From Purpureocillium takamizusanense (taxonomy: Eukaryota; Ascomycota; Sordariomycetes; Hypocreales; Ophiocordycipitaceae), in contig NC_063071.1 of the NCBI RefSeq assembly GCF_022605165.1, forward strand, positions 744,001 to 808,000: 64,000 bases of DNA, written 5' to 3'. Below the pieces are notes generated by a model, which was given only the letters and a program-made list of their open reading frames with translations, had not been told where the DNA came from and made no database searches. Of the stretch, positions 48,428 to 60,106 are shown piece after piece. Position 1 is the first letter of the stretch. The number at the start of each line of letters is the position of its first letter. Both the position numbers and the translations under genes were made by a program.

Positions 48428-50062
48428 GGCGAGGGCGGGCGGGGGTGAGGACGAGACAATGCTCGTCGCGTCGCTCGGGGGGCGCCAGACAGCAGAACTG
48501 GTCGCTTTCGCTGCTTGTGGGGTATGGAAGTTTGCTGTGAGGTCGGAAGATTTGCGCGAGGCCTGCGTGGCCACTGGCAACGTTGCCAGATGGGGGCCTC
48601 AGCCTCCACTGCGTCTGTGTGCTGTCGAGGTGGCCCCCCTGTGTGGGTTCGTCAGCGCGTGGGCCCGACCCGGTAGGTCCTCGCGGTGGACGGCGGCGGA
48701 GCCCCCACTGACGACAGCGAGTTATTAGATAGACCCGGCAGGACACTTCCAGCAGTGCTGAGGCCCGCGACAAGCCTCCACTGTGACCATTGGACGTACA
48801 AACTCCGATCCTGTCCTGTTGGACATCGCGGGGCAGCAACCAACTCGGGTGAATGAGCAGCACAGCTCAGCACCACGCACAAAGCCCCAGCGTCCTCATG
48901 GGCTCCAGCGCGTTGGCCACGCGGCTTCCTCGGGCAACTTTTCCTCAAGTCACGCAGTCTACCTAGGCGCAGATACCAGGCCAGTCGCGTCTCGTCGCTG
49001 ATTCGCGGCGGAGCCAACAACCTACGGCCCCCTCCCCCCCCTTTCGGCGGCCCTGCGTCTCCGTCCTCTGACCCCCCGGCGCGGACGCACGCCGCTTCAT
49101 CTGGCACTCGGCGACGGCGCATTTGATGCCTGACCCGGCCGATGGAACGGCCAGGCGTCACCGGCGCCTGCATCAAAAGGCCACACGTCGATGCCCGGAC
49201 CTGCATATCGATGATGCGGCTTTTGCATAGGTAGGTCATGGTAAGGTAGACTTGCATTCCCCCGGGAGACGCTCCGCCGTCTCATGCCGGGACGGAAAGG
49301 TCTGCTGACCTCCGGTGTCGTTGCCACGCTTCAGCCAAGCCAGCCAGCCAGCCAGCCATCCAACAATACCTTAGTAGCTGGCGGCGCCGGGAACATTCCC
49401 CTCGGGGACGTCACGCGAACCTTTAACGAAGCACAGCGCTGTAATCGTAGCCGCCATCCGAAACGCAAATCCAGCTGGTCCCCGCGGCGGCGATGATGAT
49501 GTCGTTGCGTCGCCTCCCGACTCCACTAACCTTTGCACCGACCGACCGTCCGCCCGCCCGCCCCGGCTCAGCCCAGGCACTTAAGTGGCACCGAACCCCG
49601 ATCCGTGAGCAGTGCAGCAAGGAAGTGACTCTTGCTTTCCTTCATAATCAGCCCAGCGCCCACATATACTCCATCCTTGCTTCGAACGTTTTTAACTCTC
49701 GAAGCGCTCTGCAGAAGCGTACACCCAACCAAACCACCTCGTAAAAGATTGTCAAAGTCGCAATTCTGAGTCGACGGCTCCCATCCGTCCAGGCACCCGC
49801 GAGTCGCCTTGCCGATCCAGCTTCGTGTCGGTCGGTCGTTGCCCGCAACCCCCGGACATCCGTTGAGTCACCCGCTCAGGCCCGCCCGCATAGCCGGGAC
49901 AAAGGGCCCCCCGCCCGCTCCACCGGCACTGAATCACCGCCTGTTCCAGGCGCCGCCGCTTGACGTCGGATCAGGCCGACGACGTCCTGCTACTCATCCT
50001 CCCCACCATTCAAGCTAGCGTCCACGATAACGGCGTCCTCCCCCTTCGCCCCTCCACCCATC
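48428..50062. other. Divergent promoter region of CLPTM1-type and LOG-type genes
   Basis: Holds a CCAG tetranucleotide run (about 49334-49355) and C-rich tracts (about 49029-49040). No coding frame with domain support. Confidence 0.45.
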
Positions 50063-50070
50063 GATATATA
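50063..50070 (+). promoter_or_regulatory. TATA-like element of the LOG-family gene
   Basis: GATATATA about 150 nt upstream of the ATG at 50216. The 5' region between is rich in ACA/CAA triplets and unstructured, as in expressed fungal leaders. A position-based call only. Confidence 0.35.
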
Positions 50071-50215
50071 CTACCGAGGCGCCGTGATATAACTACCGAT
50101 CTTCGCAACCTACAAACACCTGGGACAGTTGATTCGCCACGCTTCGCATCGGACTTAGACTCGAGAACACCTACAGTATACATATCGCCAACGCAAGCAC
50201 AGCAACACCGTCGCA

Positions 50216-51057
50216 ATGACTCCCAGCAGCGACGCCGCCGGCCAGCAGAACGGCGTGGTGGCAAACGGCACTTCGGCGACGACAACCAACGGCGCGCCTC
50301 GCACAAAGATCTGCGTCTACTGTGGTGCCAGCGCCGGGGGCTCGCCCGCGCACATGGAGATGGCGCGGCAGCTCGCCCGGGTCATGGCCGCCAACAACAT
50401 CGATCTCGGTACGCCCCCTTCCCTATGCGCCCCCTCCTCTGCGCGCGCGCAACTCCCATCCCCTCCCCTCTGTCTCCTTGCGACGAGCATCGGGGCTGAC
50501 AAAACGTCTCTACAGTGTACGGCGGCGGCACCGTCGGCCTCATGGGCGAGGTCGCCAAGACGCTCTGCGAGCTCAACGGCCCCGACGCCGTCCACGGCAT
50601 CATCCCCGAGGCGCTCGTCAAGTACGAGCGCGACGGCACCTACCAGACGGTCAACAAGGACAACCAGGTGGTGCCCGACCAGGCCAAGTACGGCCGCACC
50701 ACCGTCGTCAAGGACATGCACACGCGCAAGAAGCTCATGGCCGAGGAGGTCTTCTCCGGGGGGCCCGGGTCCGGCTTCGTCGCCCTGAGCGGCGGGTACG
50801 GCACCATGGAGGAGATCTTTGAGGCCATCACCTGGAGCCAGCTCGGCATTCATACCAAGGGCATCTGCCTCCTCAATGTCGACGGCTACTGGGACGGCAT
50901 CGTCCAGTGGCTCGACAAGGCCGTCGAGCAGGGCTTCGTCAAGCAGGCCAACAAGGACATTGTCGTCACCGCCATGTCGGCCGAGGACGCCGTCACGGCT
51001 CTGCGCAACTACAAGGTCTCCGAGGCGACCTTTAAGCTTCAGTGGGGCAACCAGTAA
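50216..51057 (+). CDS. LOG-family (lysine decarboxylase-like) cytokinin-type phosphoribohydrolase
   Basis: Two exons, 50216-50408 and 50516-51057 (107-nt intron, phase 1), coding 244 residues. After a Ser/Thr/Asn-rich start, ICVYCGASAGGSPAHMEMA opens the Rossmann-like fold. The junction gives IDLVYGGGTVGLMG. Active-site motifs are MHTRKKLM (about residues 132-139) and GGYGTMEE (157-164), the family's PGGxGTxxE with Ser in place of the first Pro. LOG enzymes release free base from nucleoside 5'-monophosphates; in plants and some plant-associated fungi and bacteria this makes active cytokinins. No isopentenyltransferase or cytokinin P450 lies nearby, so general nucleotide clean-up is equally possible. 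It is not a decarboxylase despite common database naming. Length and motif order are normal. Confidence 0.92.
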
Positions 51058-51515
51058 GAGATGTATGCGTTGCAAGAGGAGGAGCAGAGCGAGCCCTGTC
51101 TGTCTGCATAAATAATGTTTTGTTTTTTCTTCTCTTGCTTTTCACGACCAATGTACCATGATCACATGACGGGCCGTGGCGGGGGAATGACGATTCTCTT
51201 CTCATTGTCAGGCGTTTTGTCAGGGGAACGGTGTCCTTTGGGTTGGGCGTGGCTGGGATATACCCCATATAACGTTACCCTATAGATCCATAGACATCTT
51301 GCATCGATACGACTACATGTTCACATTTCTCACGTTGTCGTCAGCGGTCCTGCTCAGCCAGCGCTGATTCTAACGTTCATGTTGTTGACGCCCATGATCG
51401 CCGCCATCTAGGCGGCTCGTAGTTGTACATGATCTAGTAGTCGTTGCCTGCCGCATCAAATCCTTGTCGCTTGCTGGCACGCCCTGGCTCTTTCTCGAGC
51501 CCCCCCTACGACCCT
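51058..51515. other. Intergenic between convergent LOG and PRE5 genes
   Basis: 458 bases of 3' flanking sequence with T-rich stretches after the LOG stop (TTTTGTTTTTTCTTC). Nothing else seen. Confidence 0.5.
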
Positions 51516-52464
51516 CTAACTGTCCACGTCCATGCCCTCGCCCTCGCCCTCGCCGCTGCCTCCTTGGCTCTCGCCGACTGTGTCGAGCCACTGCTTCACC
51601 TCAACCTCGTCATACAGCTTAAACGGCTGTACCGTCTTCTTGCCCTCCTCCTCGACGACGCCCACCAGGCCGACCGACGTGTTCTCCACCGTCAGCTCCT
51701 TGTCCTGCACCAGACTCTCCCGCAGAGCGCGGAGGCCGTGCCGCACGAGCTCCTCGCGCGAGCAGTCGGCGAAGGCGTCGATGTTGCGCTCGAGATAGGT
51801 GCGGGCCATCTGGCTGCGGGCGCCGATGGCGAAGGCGACCATCTCCTCCGTCATGCCCGAGGGCTGGAACTCGAACAGGTGGGGGCCGCGCTCGTCGACG
51901 CCGGCCACGAGCAGGCCGACGCCGTAGGGCCGCTTGCCGTAGACCTGGGTGTTGATCTGAGCCTTCTCACCAATCATGTCGACGAGGGAGCGGATGGGCA
52001 TGGCGCGGCCGTAGGTAAGGCGGTGGCCGAGACACTGCTGTTTCATGAAGTTGGAGAGGACGCGGGCGTCGGAGGTGAGGCCGGCGATGGCGATGCCGGC
52101 GTGTTCGTCGATGGAGAAGAGCTTCTTTTGGTACGAGGAGAGCTCCTCGGCGTTGCGCTGGAGATGACGGTATGGGTTAGCGTCGTCTCACCACCCCCCC
52201 GGTTCGATGAAGCAGCGCGCCGGGCTGCTGGACACAGAAATTGGGAACGCACCTTGACCGCGCACAGGACAGCATGTGTTTTGCTGGCAATGCCGACGAC
52301 GACGGAGCCCTGCTTCACAGCCTCGGCGGCGTACTCGATCTGGAATATTCTGCCCTGGGGCGAGCTGCGCGAAGCTGCGTCAGCGACATGGCGAGAGCTT
52401 GAAGGGGCAGAGGAGCTGGGGCGTACAATGTGACGGAATCGTTATCATAGTTGTTTCTGAACAT
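51516..52464 (-). CDS. PRE5: 20S proteasome subunit alpha 6 (Pre5/PSMA1 type)
   Basis: Three exons, 52427-52464, 52253-52364 and 51516-52157, coding 263 residues. It starts [20 protein letters not shown] and carries the alpha-subunit signature [20 protein letters not shown] at residues 13-32. The [20 protein letters not shown] junction and [20 protein letters not shown] are typical of the alpha6 ring position, as is the acidic C-terminus ([12 protein letters not shown]). It forms part of the outer ring of the 20S core. A very short first exon is common for this gene in filamentous fungi. It is divergent from SER1 with about 1.2 kb between. Confidence 0.95.
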
Positions 52465-53658
52465 GGTGGCTAGTCAAATGGACTGTCTGGCGTGCGTGGG
52501 ATCGAGTTTGCAGGCGGTGCGGGCGGGGGTGGTCGAGAGGGAGAGCTCGACGATGGTCCGGGGGATGCAACGGGTCGGTGATGATGGGATGGGCCAGGCA
52601 GCCCCAAGCTTCGTCGTCGGTTTGGAGCTGGCTGGCGCTTGGCCGCGCCTGGCTGGCTGGCGCCGCAACACGCTGTCTGACCGGCGCACGACCACAGTGG
52701 CTGGTGCCGCGGTAGGGCCGCCACACCGCCTGCCAGAAAGGGCGGACAGGTGGTGGCGAGGCACGTCACCCGGCGTCGGCGCATTCTGCCATGATCCATC
52801 GTCCATTTTATCTACCCCGCCAGAGGACGGGTAGCTCGATCATTCAACGCTCAATTGAGCTCAAACACAGCTCAGTACGGGGGGCAGAGGGTATCGTCTG
52901 TGGTGACGGCTCATTGAAGCCGGATCAATTCCTGAGCATGCGTCCAAACAGACTTCAATTGATACAACATTCACCTTCAGGGTCCTCGCCGCGGGCATCT
53001 GCCGCCGCTCCTGTCCAGAAAGAGAAACTCGTTGTTCCCACGGGGGGAAATTTCGTAATGGCAACTGCAACTGCCGAGACGACGGTGGGAAGCCCAAAAT
53101 AGGCGCTGCTGGCTGCAGCTTAGATAAACCAACGTGTTTAAGAGCGGACGTATATGATTCGGGTCGTTCAGTGACGGCCTCGGCCAGCACTCGCGCAGCC
53201 AACGTGGGCTCCGAACACCGGCGTCGATGCCGCCATCTGACGGACGGGAGACTGCACGCACGCAGCACCGGGTGTGCGGAGTCACCTAATAAAGCTTGAA
53301 AGACGCAACATACCATATCCACCCACGCGACCAGCCGGCTGAACGCACCCCCCATCTGCACCAGGCTGGCTTGTTACATCTCTTGCGACGCGCCTTTCGA
53401 GAACCCCTTTGGTGTCAATCGGTTGACGCCGCGGTCTGCACGTACATAAACCCCTTCTGGAAAGCCCTGTCCTGTCCTCGTAGTCTGCAACCTGCGGCCT
53501 TTTTTCTCGATATCGGCCTGCCTGACTGACTCATCGACGTCAATTTGGTGCGCACCTTGAGAATCAGGCTCACTCACACACGCACACATAAAGCTTTTTA
53601 CTCTTCCCATCGCTCACAGCCGCAGCAGCAGCAACAACAGCAGCAGCATCTCGCAACC
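52465..53658. other. Divergent promoter region of PRE5 and SER1
   Basis: 1.2 kb. The last 60 bases are the CAG/CAA-rich leader of SER1. No gene-like frame. Confidence 0.5.
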
Positions 53659-55013
53659 ATGGTCAAGGAACGCTCAGACATCACCTACTTCGGCGCCGGC
53701 CCGGCCCTGCTGCCGACCGACGTGCTGGACAAGGCGGCGCAGGCGCTGCTCAACTTTGAAGGCACGGGGCTCGGCATCGCGGAGCACTCGCACCGCTCGG
53801 CGCTCGCGACTAAGATCATCAACGAGGCCAAGGCGGACCTCGCGTCGTACCTGGACATCCCCGAGGACTACGACGTGCTCTTCATGCAGGGCGGCGGCAG
53901 CGGCGAGTTCTCCGCCACGGCCTACAACCTCGTTGGCGCCTGGACCCTGCGCCAGCGCAACCGCATCTTCGGCCACCTCAAGCAGCACAGCGACGCCGAC
54001 GACCTCAACGAGCCCGCCCTCGTCCAGGAGCTCAAGACCAAGGTCGAAAAGGACCTCAAGATCGACTATATCGTCACCGGCAGCTGGTCCAAAAAGGCCG
54101 CCGCCGAGGCCGCCCGGCTGTTTGGCCCCGAGCACGTCAACGTCGTGGCCGACGCGCAAAAGCAAAACGACGGCAAGTTTGGTACCATCCCCGACGAGGC
54201 GTCGTGGAATCTCTCCGACGATGCCGCCATGGTCTACTACTGCGACAATGAGACGGTCGACGGCGTCGAGTTCCCCGGATTCCCCAAGTGCCTGGAGCCC
54301 AAGGCGGACGGCACGGGGCCCATTGTCGTCGCCGACATGTCGTCCAACATTCTGTCCCGCAAGATACCCGTCAGGAACTTTTCCGCAATCTTCTTCGGCG
54401 CCCAAAAGAACCTGGGCGCCGCGGGCGTCACCGCCGTCGTCATCAAGAAGAGCCTGCTGCCCCAGCCCTCTGCCACCCTGATGAGGCACCTCGCCCTGCC
54501 GCTGCCGCCGATTGTCCTGCAGTACGAGATCATTGCCAAGAACAACAGCCTCTATAACACCCTGAGCATTTTCGAGTAGGTGCAACCCAGTGGAGCGGGC
54601 TTTTTATTTTATTTGTCAGGTTGGGAATGCTAACCGTCTGCAGCGTGTATGTCGCTGGCCAGGTCCTCAAGAAGCTGCTGGCGACCTACCCCGACAAGGT
54701 CAACGGCCAGGAGACCGTGTCCGAGAAAAAGGCCGAGCTCATCTACGGCGCCCTCGACGCGCACCCGGACGTCTACAGGGTCGTGCCGGCAAAGAGTGCG
54801 CGCTCAAGGATGAACGTGTGCTTCCGCGTGAGCAAGGGTGGCAACATCGACGAGGCCGAGAAGGCCTTCCTGGCCGAGGGCGAGAAGGTTGGGCTGACGG
54901 GCTTGAAGGGCCACCGCAGCGTGGGTGGCATCCGTGCCAGCAATTACAACTCCATCTCGCTCGAGGGAGCCGAGAAGCTGGCCAAATTTATCAACTCCTT
55001 TGCCCAGGCGTAG
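53659..55013 (+). CDS. SER1: Phosphoserine aminotransferase
   Basis: Two exons, 53659-54575 and 54644-55013 (68-nt intron, phase 2), coding 428 residues. The ATG at 53659 follows a CAG/CAA-rich leader; a longer in-frame extension is that leader read through. Fold-type I PLP motifs are visible: FGAGPALLPTDVL at the start, QGGGSGEFSA (77-86), the aspartate strand VVADMSSN (223-230), and the PLP lysine Lys250 in FFGAQKNLG. The C-terminal domain ends with GHRSVGGIRASNYNSISLEG, which binds substrate phosphate. It converts 3-phosphohydroxypyruvate and glutamate to phosphoserine and 2-oxoglutarate in serine synthesis, in the cytosol. The length is slightly above the yeast enzyme (about 395) through loops. 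Confidence 0.96.
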
Positions 55014-55447
55014 AGAGCAGGTCTGAGGACGAAGAGGGATAGAGGGTTTCAATTGCGTGTGGCGTAGGTCTGAGTGCTGTCAACACCGAAAAGCGTCCCT
55101 TGATTTCAACATGGCTCGCTGCAGATGATTTAGTCGCGAATCAAAAGAAGCATATTCCTAATACAGGATACCATTTTTTTCGATTTTATTCCTATTTGGA
55201 AGAAATGGTGTCGAGGGTGAAACCGTTTCATCGATGGTCGTGATATGTCATGTGCAGTGGTACCACTACAACCTACAGCCTACTGAGCTTCGGGCCAATG
55301 GACGAGCTTTTCTCCCTTCACCACGTCAAGACATATCAAGACCGGCCGCGACTATTTAGCAAACTCACGCTCGCACCTCATCAATAGCGCGGCCGGCACT
55401 GACCTGCGGATGCAGCCCTGACAATTCCTCATACCATCCCACGGTCG
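55014..55447. other. Intergenic between SER1 and MSS1
   Basis: 434 bases, same-strand genes. AT-rich 3' flank of SER1 followed by the short MSS1 promoter. Nothing else seen. Confidence 0.5.
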
Positions 55448-57377
55448 ATGTCGTGGCGCGGGCTGCGGCTGGGAAGACTGGCTCGCGCCCAGCGCCTCAT
55501 CTCCCGCACGACAGCATCACAACCGCGCCATCTTCAAGTTCACGGCACGACTGCAACGCGGTGTCATGCTGCCATAACAGCAGGACCGTTTCGTGCGACG
55601 CCGCCCAGGCTCGCAACCGCCGGCGAATCGTCAACTCTGCCGACGGTAGGGGACACCATCTACGCCTTGTCCACGGCCCAGGGGCGCGCTGGCATCGCCG
55701 TCATTCGTATCTCGGGCCCGTCCTGCCTTGAAGTAAGAGGCACTGCGGCTCTAAACATGGAATAAACGAACTGTGATGCTCACTTTCTGTAGGTATATCG
55801 ATCGCTGTGTCCATCAAAGGCTCCGCCTAAGCCGAGATATGCCACCGTCCGCACGCTCTTTGAGCCCCAGCCGCCTGGCGCCCATGGGCCGGCCGGCATC
55901 CTCGACGCGGAGGCCTTGGTCTTGTACTTTCCCGCACCAAAGACCGTCACTGGCGAGGACGTGCTGGAGCTGCATGTCCACGGAGGGCCGGCGACCGTCA
56001 AGGCCGTACTCGCCGCCATCCCGCGGTGTTGCACCACCACGAGCAATGACGATCATCAGCAGCGACCGCGCGTCCGGTACGCCGAGCCGGGCGAATTCAC
56101 CAAACGCGCCTTCTTCAACGATCGGCTCGACCTCGCACAGGTCGAGTCCCTGAGCGACGCGCTCGCCGCCGACACGGAGCAGCAGCGCCGAGCCGCCGTG
56201 CGCGGCACGTCTGGCGCCCTGGGTCGCGCGTACGAGCGCTGGCGGCAGCAGCTGCTGCTCGCGCGCGGCGAGCTCGAGGCCCTCATCGACTTTTCCGAGG
56301 ACCAGCACTTTGACGAGCCGCAGGGTGAGCTGCTCGATAATGTCTCGCGCCAGGTCGCCGACATGCTCGCCGGCATACGTCTGCACGAGCTGGGCAGCCA
56401 GCGCAGCGAGCTGCTGAGGGGCGGCATTCGCATCGCGCTCGTTGGCCCGCCCAACGTCGGCAAGAGCTCGCTCATGAATCTTGTCGTCGGGAGGGAGGCG
56501 TCCATAGTGTCGGGCGAGGCCGGCACCACGCGGGACATTGTTGAGGCGAGTCTCGACATTCGTGGGTTCCTGTGCGGCTTCGCGGACACGGCTGGTTTCC
56601 GGTCCCGCGAGTCGGCCTCGAAGGATGGCGCAGTGCTCGGAGCCGTAGAGGAGGAGGGCATCCGACGGGCGCGACAGAAAGCGCAAGAGTCAGATGTCGT
56701 GATTGTGCTGGCATCCGTCGAGCAGGGTCCTAATGGTCCATTCATTTACTACGACAAGGAGACGCTGGACCTGGCGGCCGAGGCAGACGCCCATTTGGTC
56801 GTCGTCAACAAGCGAGACGCAGTCGACGAGGCGACGTTTGCGACCCTGATCGCCAGCTTCCGCCAGGCACTCCGTGCACAAAACCCGATCCTCGCCTCGA
56901 CCGTTCCGCTGCCTATATCCTGCAAGCAGGGCCAGCAGACGGACAGCACTCGGCCTGGCGGCGCGGCCACGACGGACCCGGGGGGCATCCAGGCCGTCAT
57001 CGACTCGCTCATCGCCTCGTTCCAGGCCATGACGGAGATGCCCCCGGACCTGCAGGACCTGCTGGGCGTGACGGAGCGGCAGCGACAGCTGCTCGTCAAG
57101 TGCCGAGCGCACCTCGAAGAGTTTATGCTCGAGGCGCGGCGGCCCGAAGACCCTGACAACGCCGACGGGTTCGAGGCTGACTCGGTGCTGGCAGCCGAGT
57201 ACCTGCGCTACGCGGCCGACTGCCTGGCGCGCATCACAGGCAAAGGCGAGGCCGGGGATGTGGAAGACGTGCTGGGCGTCGTGTTTGAGAAGTAAGCATG
57301 CCCCTCAATTGAGCCCCAATCGCGGAAATCAGGGTCCACGACTGACAACTCAATATAGATTCTGTGTGGGCAAATAG
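55448..57377 (+). CDS. MSS1: Mitochondrial tRNA modification GTPase Mss1 (MnmE/TrmE family)
   Basis: Three exons, 55448-55732, 55793-57291 and a 19-nt last coding exon 57359-57377, coding 600 residues. The N-terminus is basic and Ser/Thr-rich with few acids, a mitochondrial targeting type, up to about residue 65. The formyl-THF domain starts DTIYALSTAQGRAGIAVIRI and includes ELHVHGGPATVKAVL and RYAEPGEFTKRAF. The G domain has P-loop GPPNVGKSS (313-321), TTRDIVE switch, DTAGF (360-364) and NKRD. The micro-exon supplies the family's C-terminal F-C-x-G-K motif (FCVGK, 596-600) with the essential Cys; reading on at 57292 would stop without it. With Mto1 (MnmG) it modifies wobble uridine of mitochondrial tRNAs. 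Confidence 0.95.
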
Positions 57378-57983
57378 ACAATGTGCAACCTCACGTTATT
57401 GCACAGCTCTCGCCGGATGTACTCTGTACTAGAGTTACAAGGCATCAATCACAGGGCGTAGCAAGATTCGGTGTACTGAACGACAAGGCCAAGTCTATTT
57501 GAGAGAGATAGAGAGAAGAAACTCCAAGTCTAGGACAGGAAAAAAAAAGGAATCTAAGTCTATACCGCATTACATCGCCTCTCCCAATGATGGGATCCTT
57601 TGTCTATACCGTCTATGCCCGTTTCCGGCCCCGCCACTCTTCCCTTCTTGTAGCGCCATTGCAGTCGTTTCTAAGCCTCTCTCTTTCGCTTGGGCCCTCA
57701 GATGCCTCCTCCTCCTCCTCATCCTCCCCCGAACCCGCGGGGGAGGAGTAAGGCATCATCTCATGTCATGGCATTGCTCCCATGAAGGTGAAGTCCATAA
57801 TGTGTTTCGTAGTCGTGCCGCGCCATGCCGTGACCAGTGTGATGCCCGCTGATGTCAAAAAATGCTGCCCGCTCGCTCGCTTCCGTGTTCCCATGCCCCA
57901 TGTCGTAAGAATGCCCAGGAAGACCCTCTCAAGGCGCTCGCGCGCGATCAAGAGAGAAGAAATTATGAGTGCGCGGCGCAATT
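57378..57983. other. Intergenic between convergent MSS1 and small-protein gene
   Basis: 606 bases of 3' flanks with an A run (about 57539-57549) and CTCCTC repeats (about 57702-57730). No gene seen. Confidence 0.5.
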
Positions 57984-58139
57984 TTACTTGTCGTCATCGC
58001 CGTTGGAGCCGGAGCCGGAGCCGCTGCCGCTGCCACCGCCGGAGACGATGTTGTAGCCAGAGCGTCCCTCGTCGACGAGCTCGCCGCGGGGGCCAAAGGC
58101 AGTGGCGGAGGTGTTGTTGAAGAAGCTGGTAGCCGCCAT
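57984..58139 (-). CDS. Small 51-residue protein, unknown
   Basis: A 51-codon frame from an ATG in excellent fungal context (CAACCAAAATGGC) at 58139, ending TAA at 57984. The peptide begins MAATSFFNNTSATAFGPRGE, goes on LVDEGRSGYNIV, and closes with a Gly-Ser repeat and an acidic end (NGDDDK). There is a long C/A-rich leader (ACTCAACTACCCCTCC .. CACAAGTCAACCAAA) and a TATA box 250 nt upstream, so a well-expressed small gene is likely. It has no signal peptide or membrane segment. I do not recognise it; a stress- or development-related small cytosolic protein is only a guess. Confidence 0.6.
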   Translation of the reverse strand: MAATSFFNNTSATAFGPRGELVDEGRSGYNIVSGGGSGSGSGSGSNGDDDK

Positions 58140-58387
58140 TTTGGTTGACTTGTGGGTGATGGTGGATGAAGAGACGTTCAAAAGTTGTTCTCTATGAGAA
58201 GGGGGAAGGACAGCTTGGTGGTTTGTTTGAGTAGAGGATGAGGTGTACAGCTGGTTGATGGATTCGTGGATGGAGGGGTAGTTGAGTGCGGGAGGATGTT
58301 TGCTTTTATGTTCTTGGTCTTGGTCTTGAGAGGTTGAGTGTGATCTGGTTGTTCCAGAATCCTCGGATGACGGAAATCCTCTGGGTT

Positions 58388-58395
58388 CTTATATA
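58388..58395 (-). promoter_or_regulatory. TATA box of the 51-residue protein gene
   Basis: TATATAAG on the minus strand about 250 nt upstream of the ATG at 58139, followed by a pyrimidine/adenine-rich leader. Good match to a fungal core promoter. Confidence 0.5.
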
Positions 58396-59455
58396 CGCGT
58401 TTCCGTGTCCTTCTGTCCGTGGACTTGAACACGTCCGTTATCCGTCCATGGTTCGCACGCCACACGAGCAGCAGCTTGCACGCCACCCCCCGGGTGGTGG
58501 TCATCCGGATCAGTAGTAGCATCAGGAGCATCGCCCGCCCAGCATCAGCGGCGGCATCGTCATCATCATCATGGCCGAGCAACGTTGGGTCCCCGAAACG
58601 GGCGAAACCCGCCTCTCGCTTGGCCGCCTACCCGGGGTGTGGCGCACCCGGGAGCCCGTACGTCCAAAGTGTGTGGAGTGGAAATTCCACGTCCGTCCGC
58701 CCTGGCCCCCAATCCCGCCCCTGCCACACGGCTCTCTACTACTACTAGTACTACGATTGCTACTGGTACCGGGTGCTGGTACTGGCTCTGGGGTGCTGGG
58801 GCTGCCGACGCCGCCGCCGCCGCCGCCACTGCTTCGGCGGTAATAATTTCGTGGTGGTGGATAGTGGTGGGTGGAGGTGGTGGGTGCAGCAATGGATGGA
58901 AAGCAAGAGGTGGAAACTGGTGGCTACGAATGGGGGAGTATGACCAAGACGATGCGGATGATGACTACGTGCTTGCACGACGGCGACGACGACTACGACG
59001 ACTACGACGACGACGTGCATGCGACTGCATATGGTACTGGAGGGGAGGGGAGGCGTGATGAGCCAAGCCCCCGGGTCCCACGCGGCCGCGAAAGCAAGCA
59101 ACCAAGCAAGCGACCAAGCGTGCATGCAGGCGGGCAGGCTACGTATGTACACCGAAGGGCCGCACGCCGGGCGTGGCTGTCCGCAGCGCCCAGCACAGCG
59201 CGCCGGCAGGCCGGGGTGGCTGATGCGCGGCTGCGGCGTGGGGGTGGTGGTGGTGGTGGTGACGATGATGGTGGTGCTTGATGATGATGGTGATGATGCT
59301 AGTAGGGGGTTCCCGGCGACGGCGGCGGCCCCCATCTCGACGGTTCCTACGGGATGGGCGTGGGCAGGCCCCCTCTCTGGTGGAATCGATCGTAAGGCTG
59401 AGCTGTGTTACAGAATGTGAGCGTGTACTAGACCTATGTAGCAGAGAGTCAGTGA

Positions 59456-59484
59456 GAGAGTGTGCCCTGGAAGGGCGCACTCTC
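59456..59484. repeat. 12-bp near-perfect hairpin
   Basis: GAGAGTGTGCCC and GGGCGCACTCTC pair over 12 positions (one T-G wobble) around the loop TGGAA. Non-coding; function unknown. Confidence 0.55.
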
Positions 59485-60046
59485 GGCACGGGCATGCAAC
59501 ACCCGTGGCATCGCAGTGACAGTGGCACACACACACACGCACACACACGCACATCCAACAGCACGAGACCCGGCCCATCCCCCTCTAATCGCTGTTCGGT
59601 ACATGCCTCATTCGTGCCGTGAACGCGTATAACGAAATGGCAATACTACTATACCTACTCACTACCAATAAGCGCGCGCAGCATCGCGCCTGTCCCGGCC
59701 GGCCGAGCCCCTCCATCATCTCTCTCTCTCTCTCGAGTTGCTTCGCGCCACGCCGAGAAGCCCACGGGAGTGCCCTGACAAATTGGTTGGTTGGCTCATC
59801 AGCGAACGAGCGCAACAACAAGAACACGGTACAGTACTAGAGACTAAGGTAGGTAACAGCCGGTGGTGGCTCGAATGGGCAAGGTACTGGTTAGGCCACT
59901 ACGTGCATACGAAGTACATACATGGCAGCCGCAAGCGGGTGCACTGACTAACTAGATGGAATACAGGGGAGGGAGGGGCCTCATCAATCAGAGTCGCAGC
60001 GAGCTTATCTCAGACGCAAGGCACACACGTGTCCGGAAAGCACACA

Positions 60047-60106
60047 GGCACACACACACACACACACACGCACGCACACACACAGATGCACGCACGCACG
60101 CACACG
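60047..60106. repeat. CA/CG-CA microsatellite
   Basis: A run of more than ten CA units followed by interrupted CACG/CACA units. Long peptide frames here are products of the repeat. Confidence 0.8.

Noticed and set aside
46234..48728. 404- and 409-codon plus-strand ORFs
   Set aside because: Mirror of CLPTM1 coding sequence; Val/Asp/Arg/His-rich composition is the usual antisense signature.
53545..53658. 38-residue N-terminal extension of phosphoserine aminotransferase
   Set aside because: It is the CAG-rich leader read through; the family begins at the MVKERSDITYFGAGP segment.
57292..57295. TAA as the end of MSS1 directly after FEK
   Set aside because: The G-TAAG is a splice donor; splicing to 57359 restores the conserved FCVGK ending.
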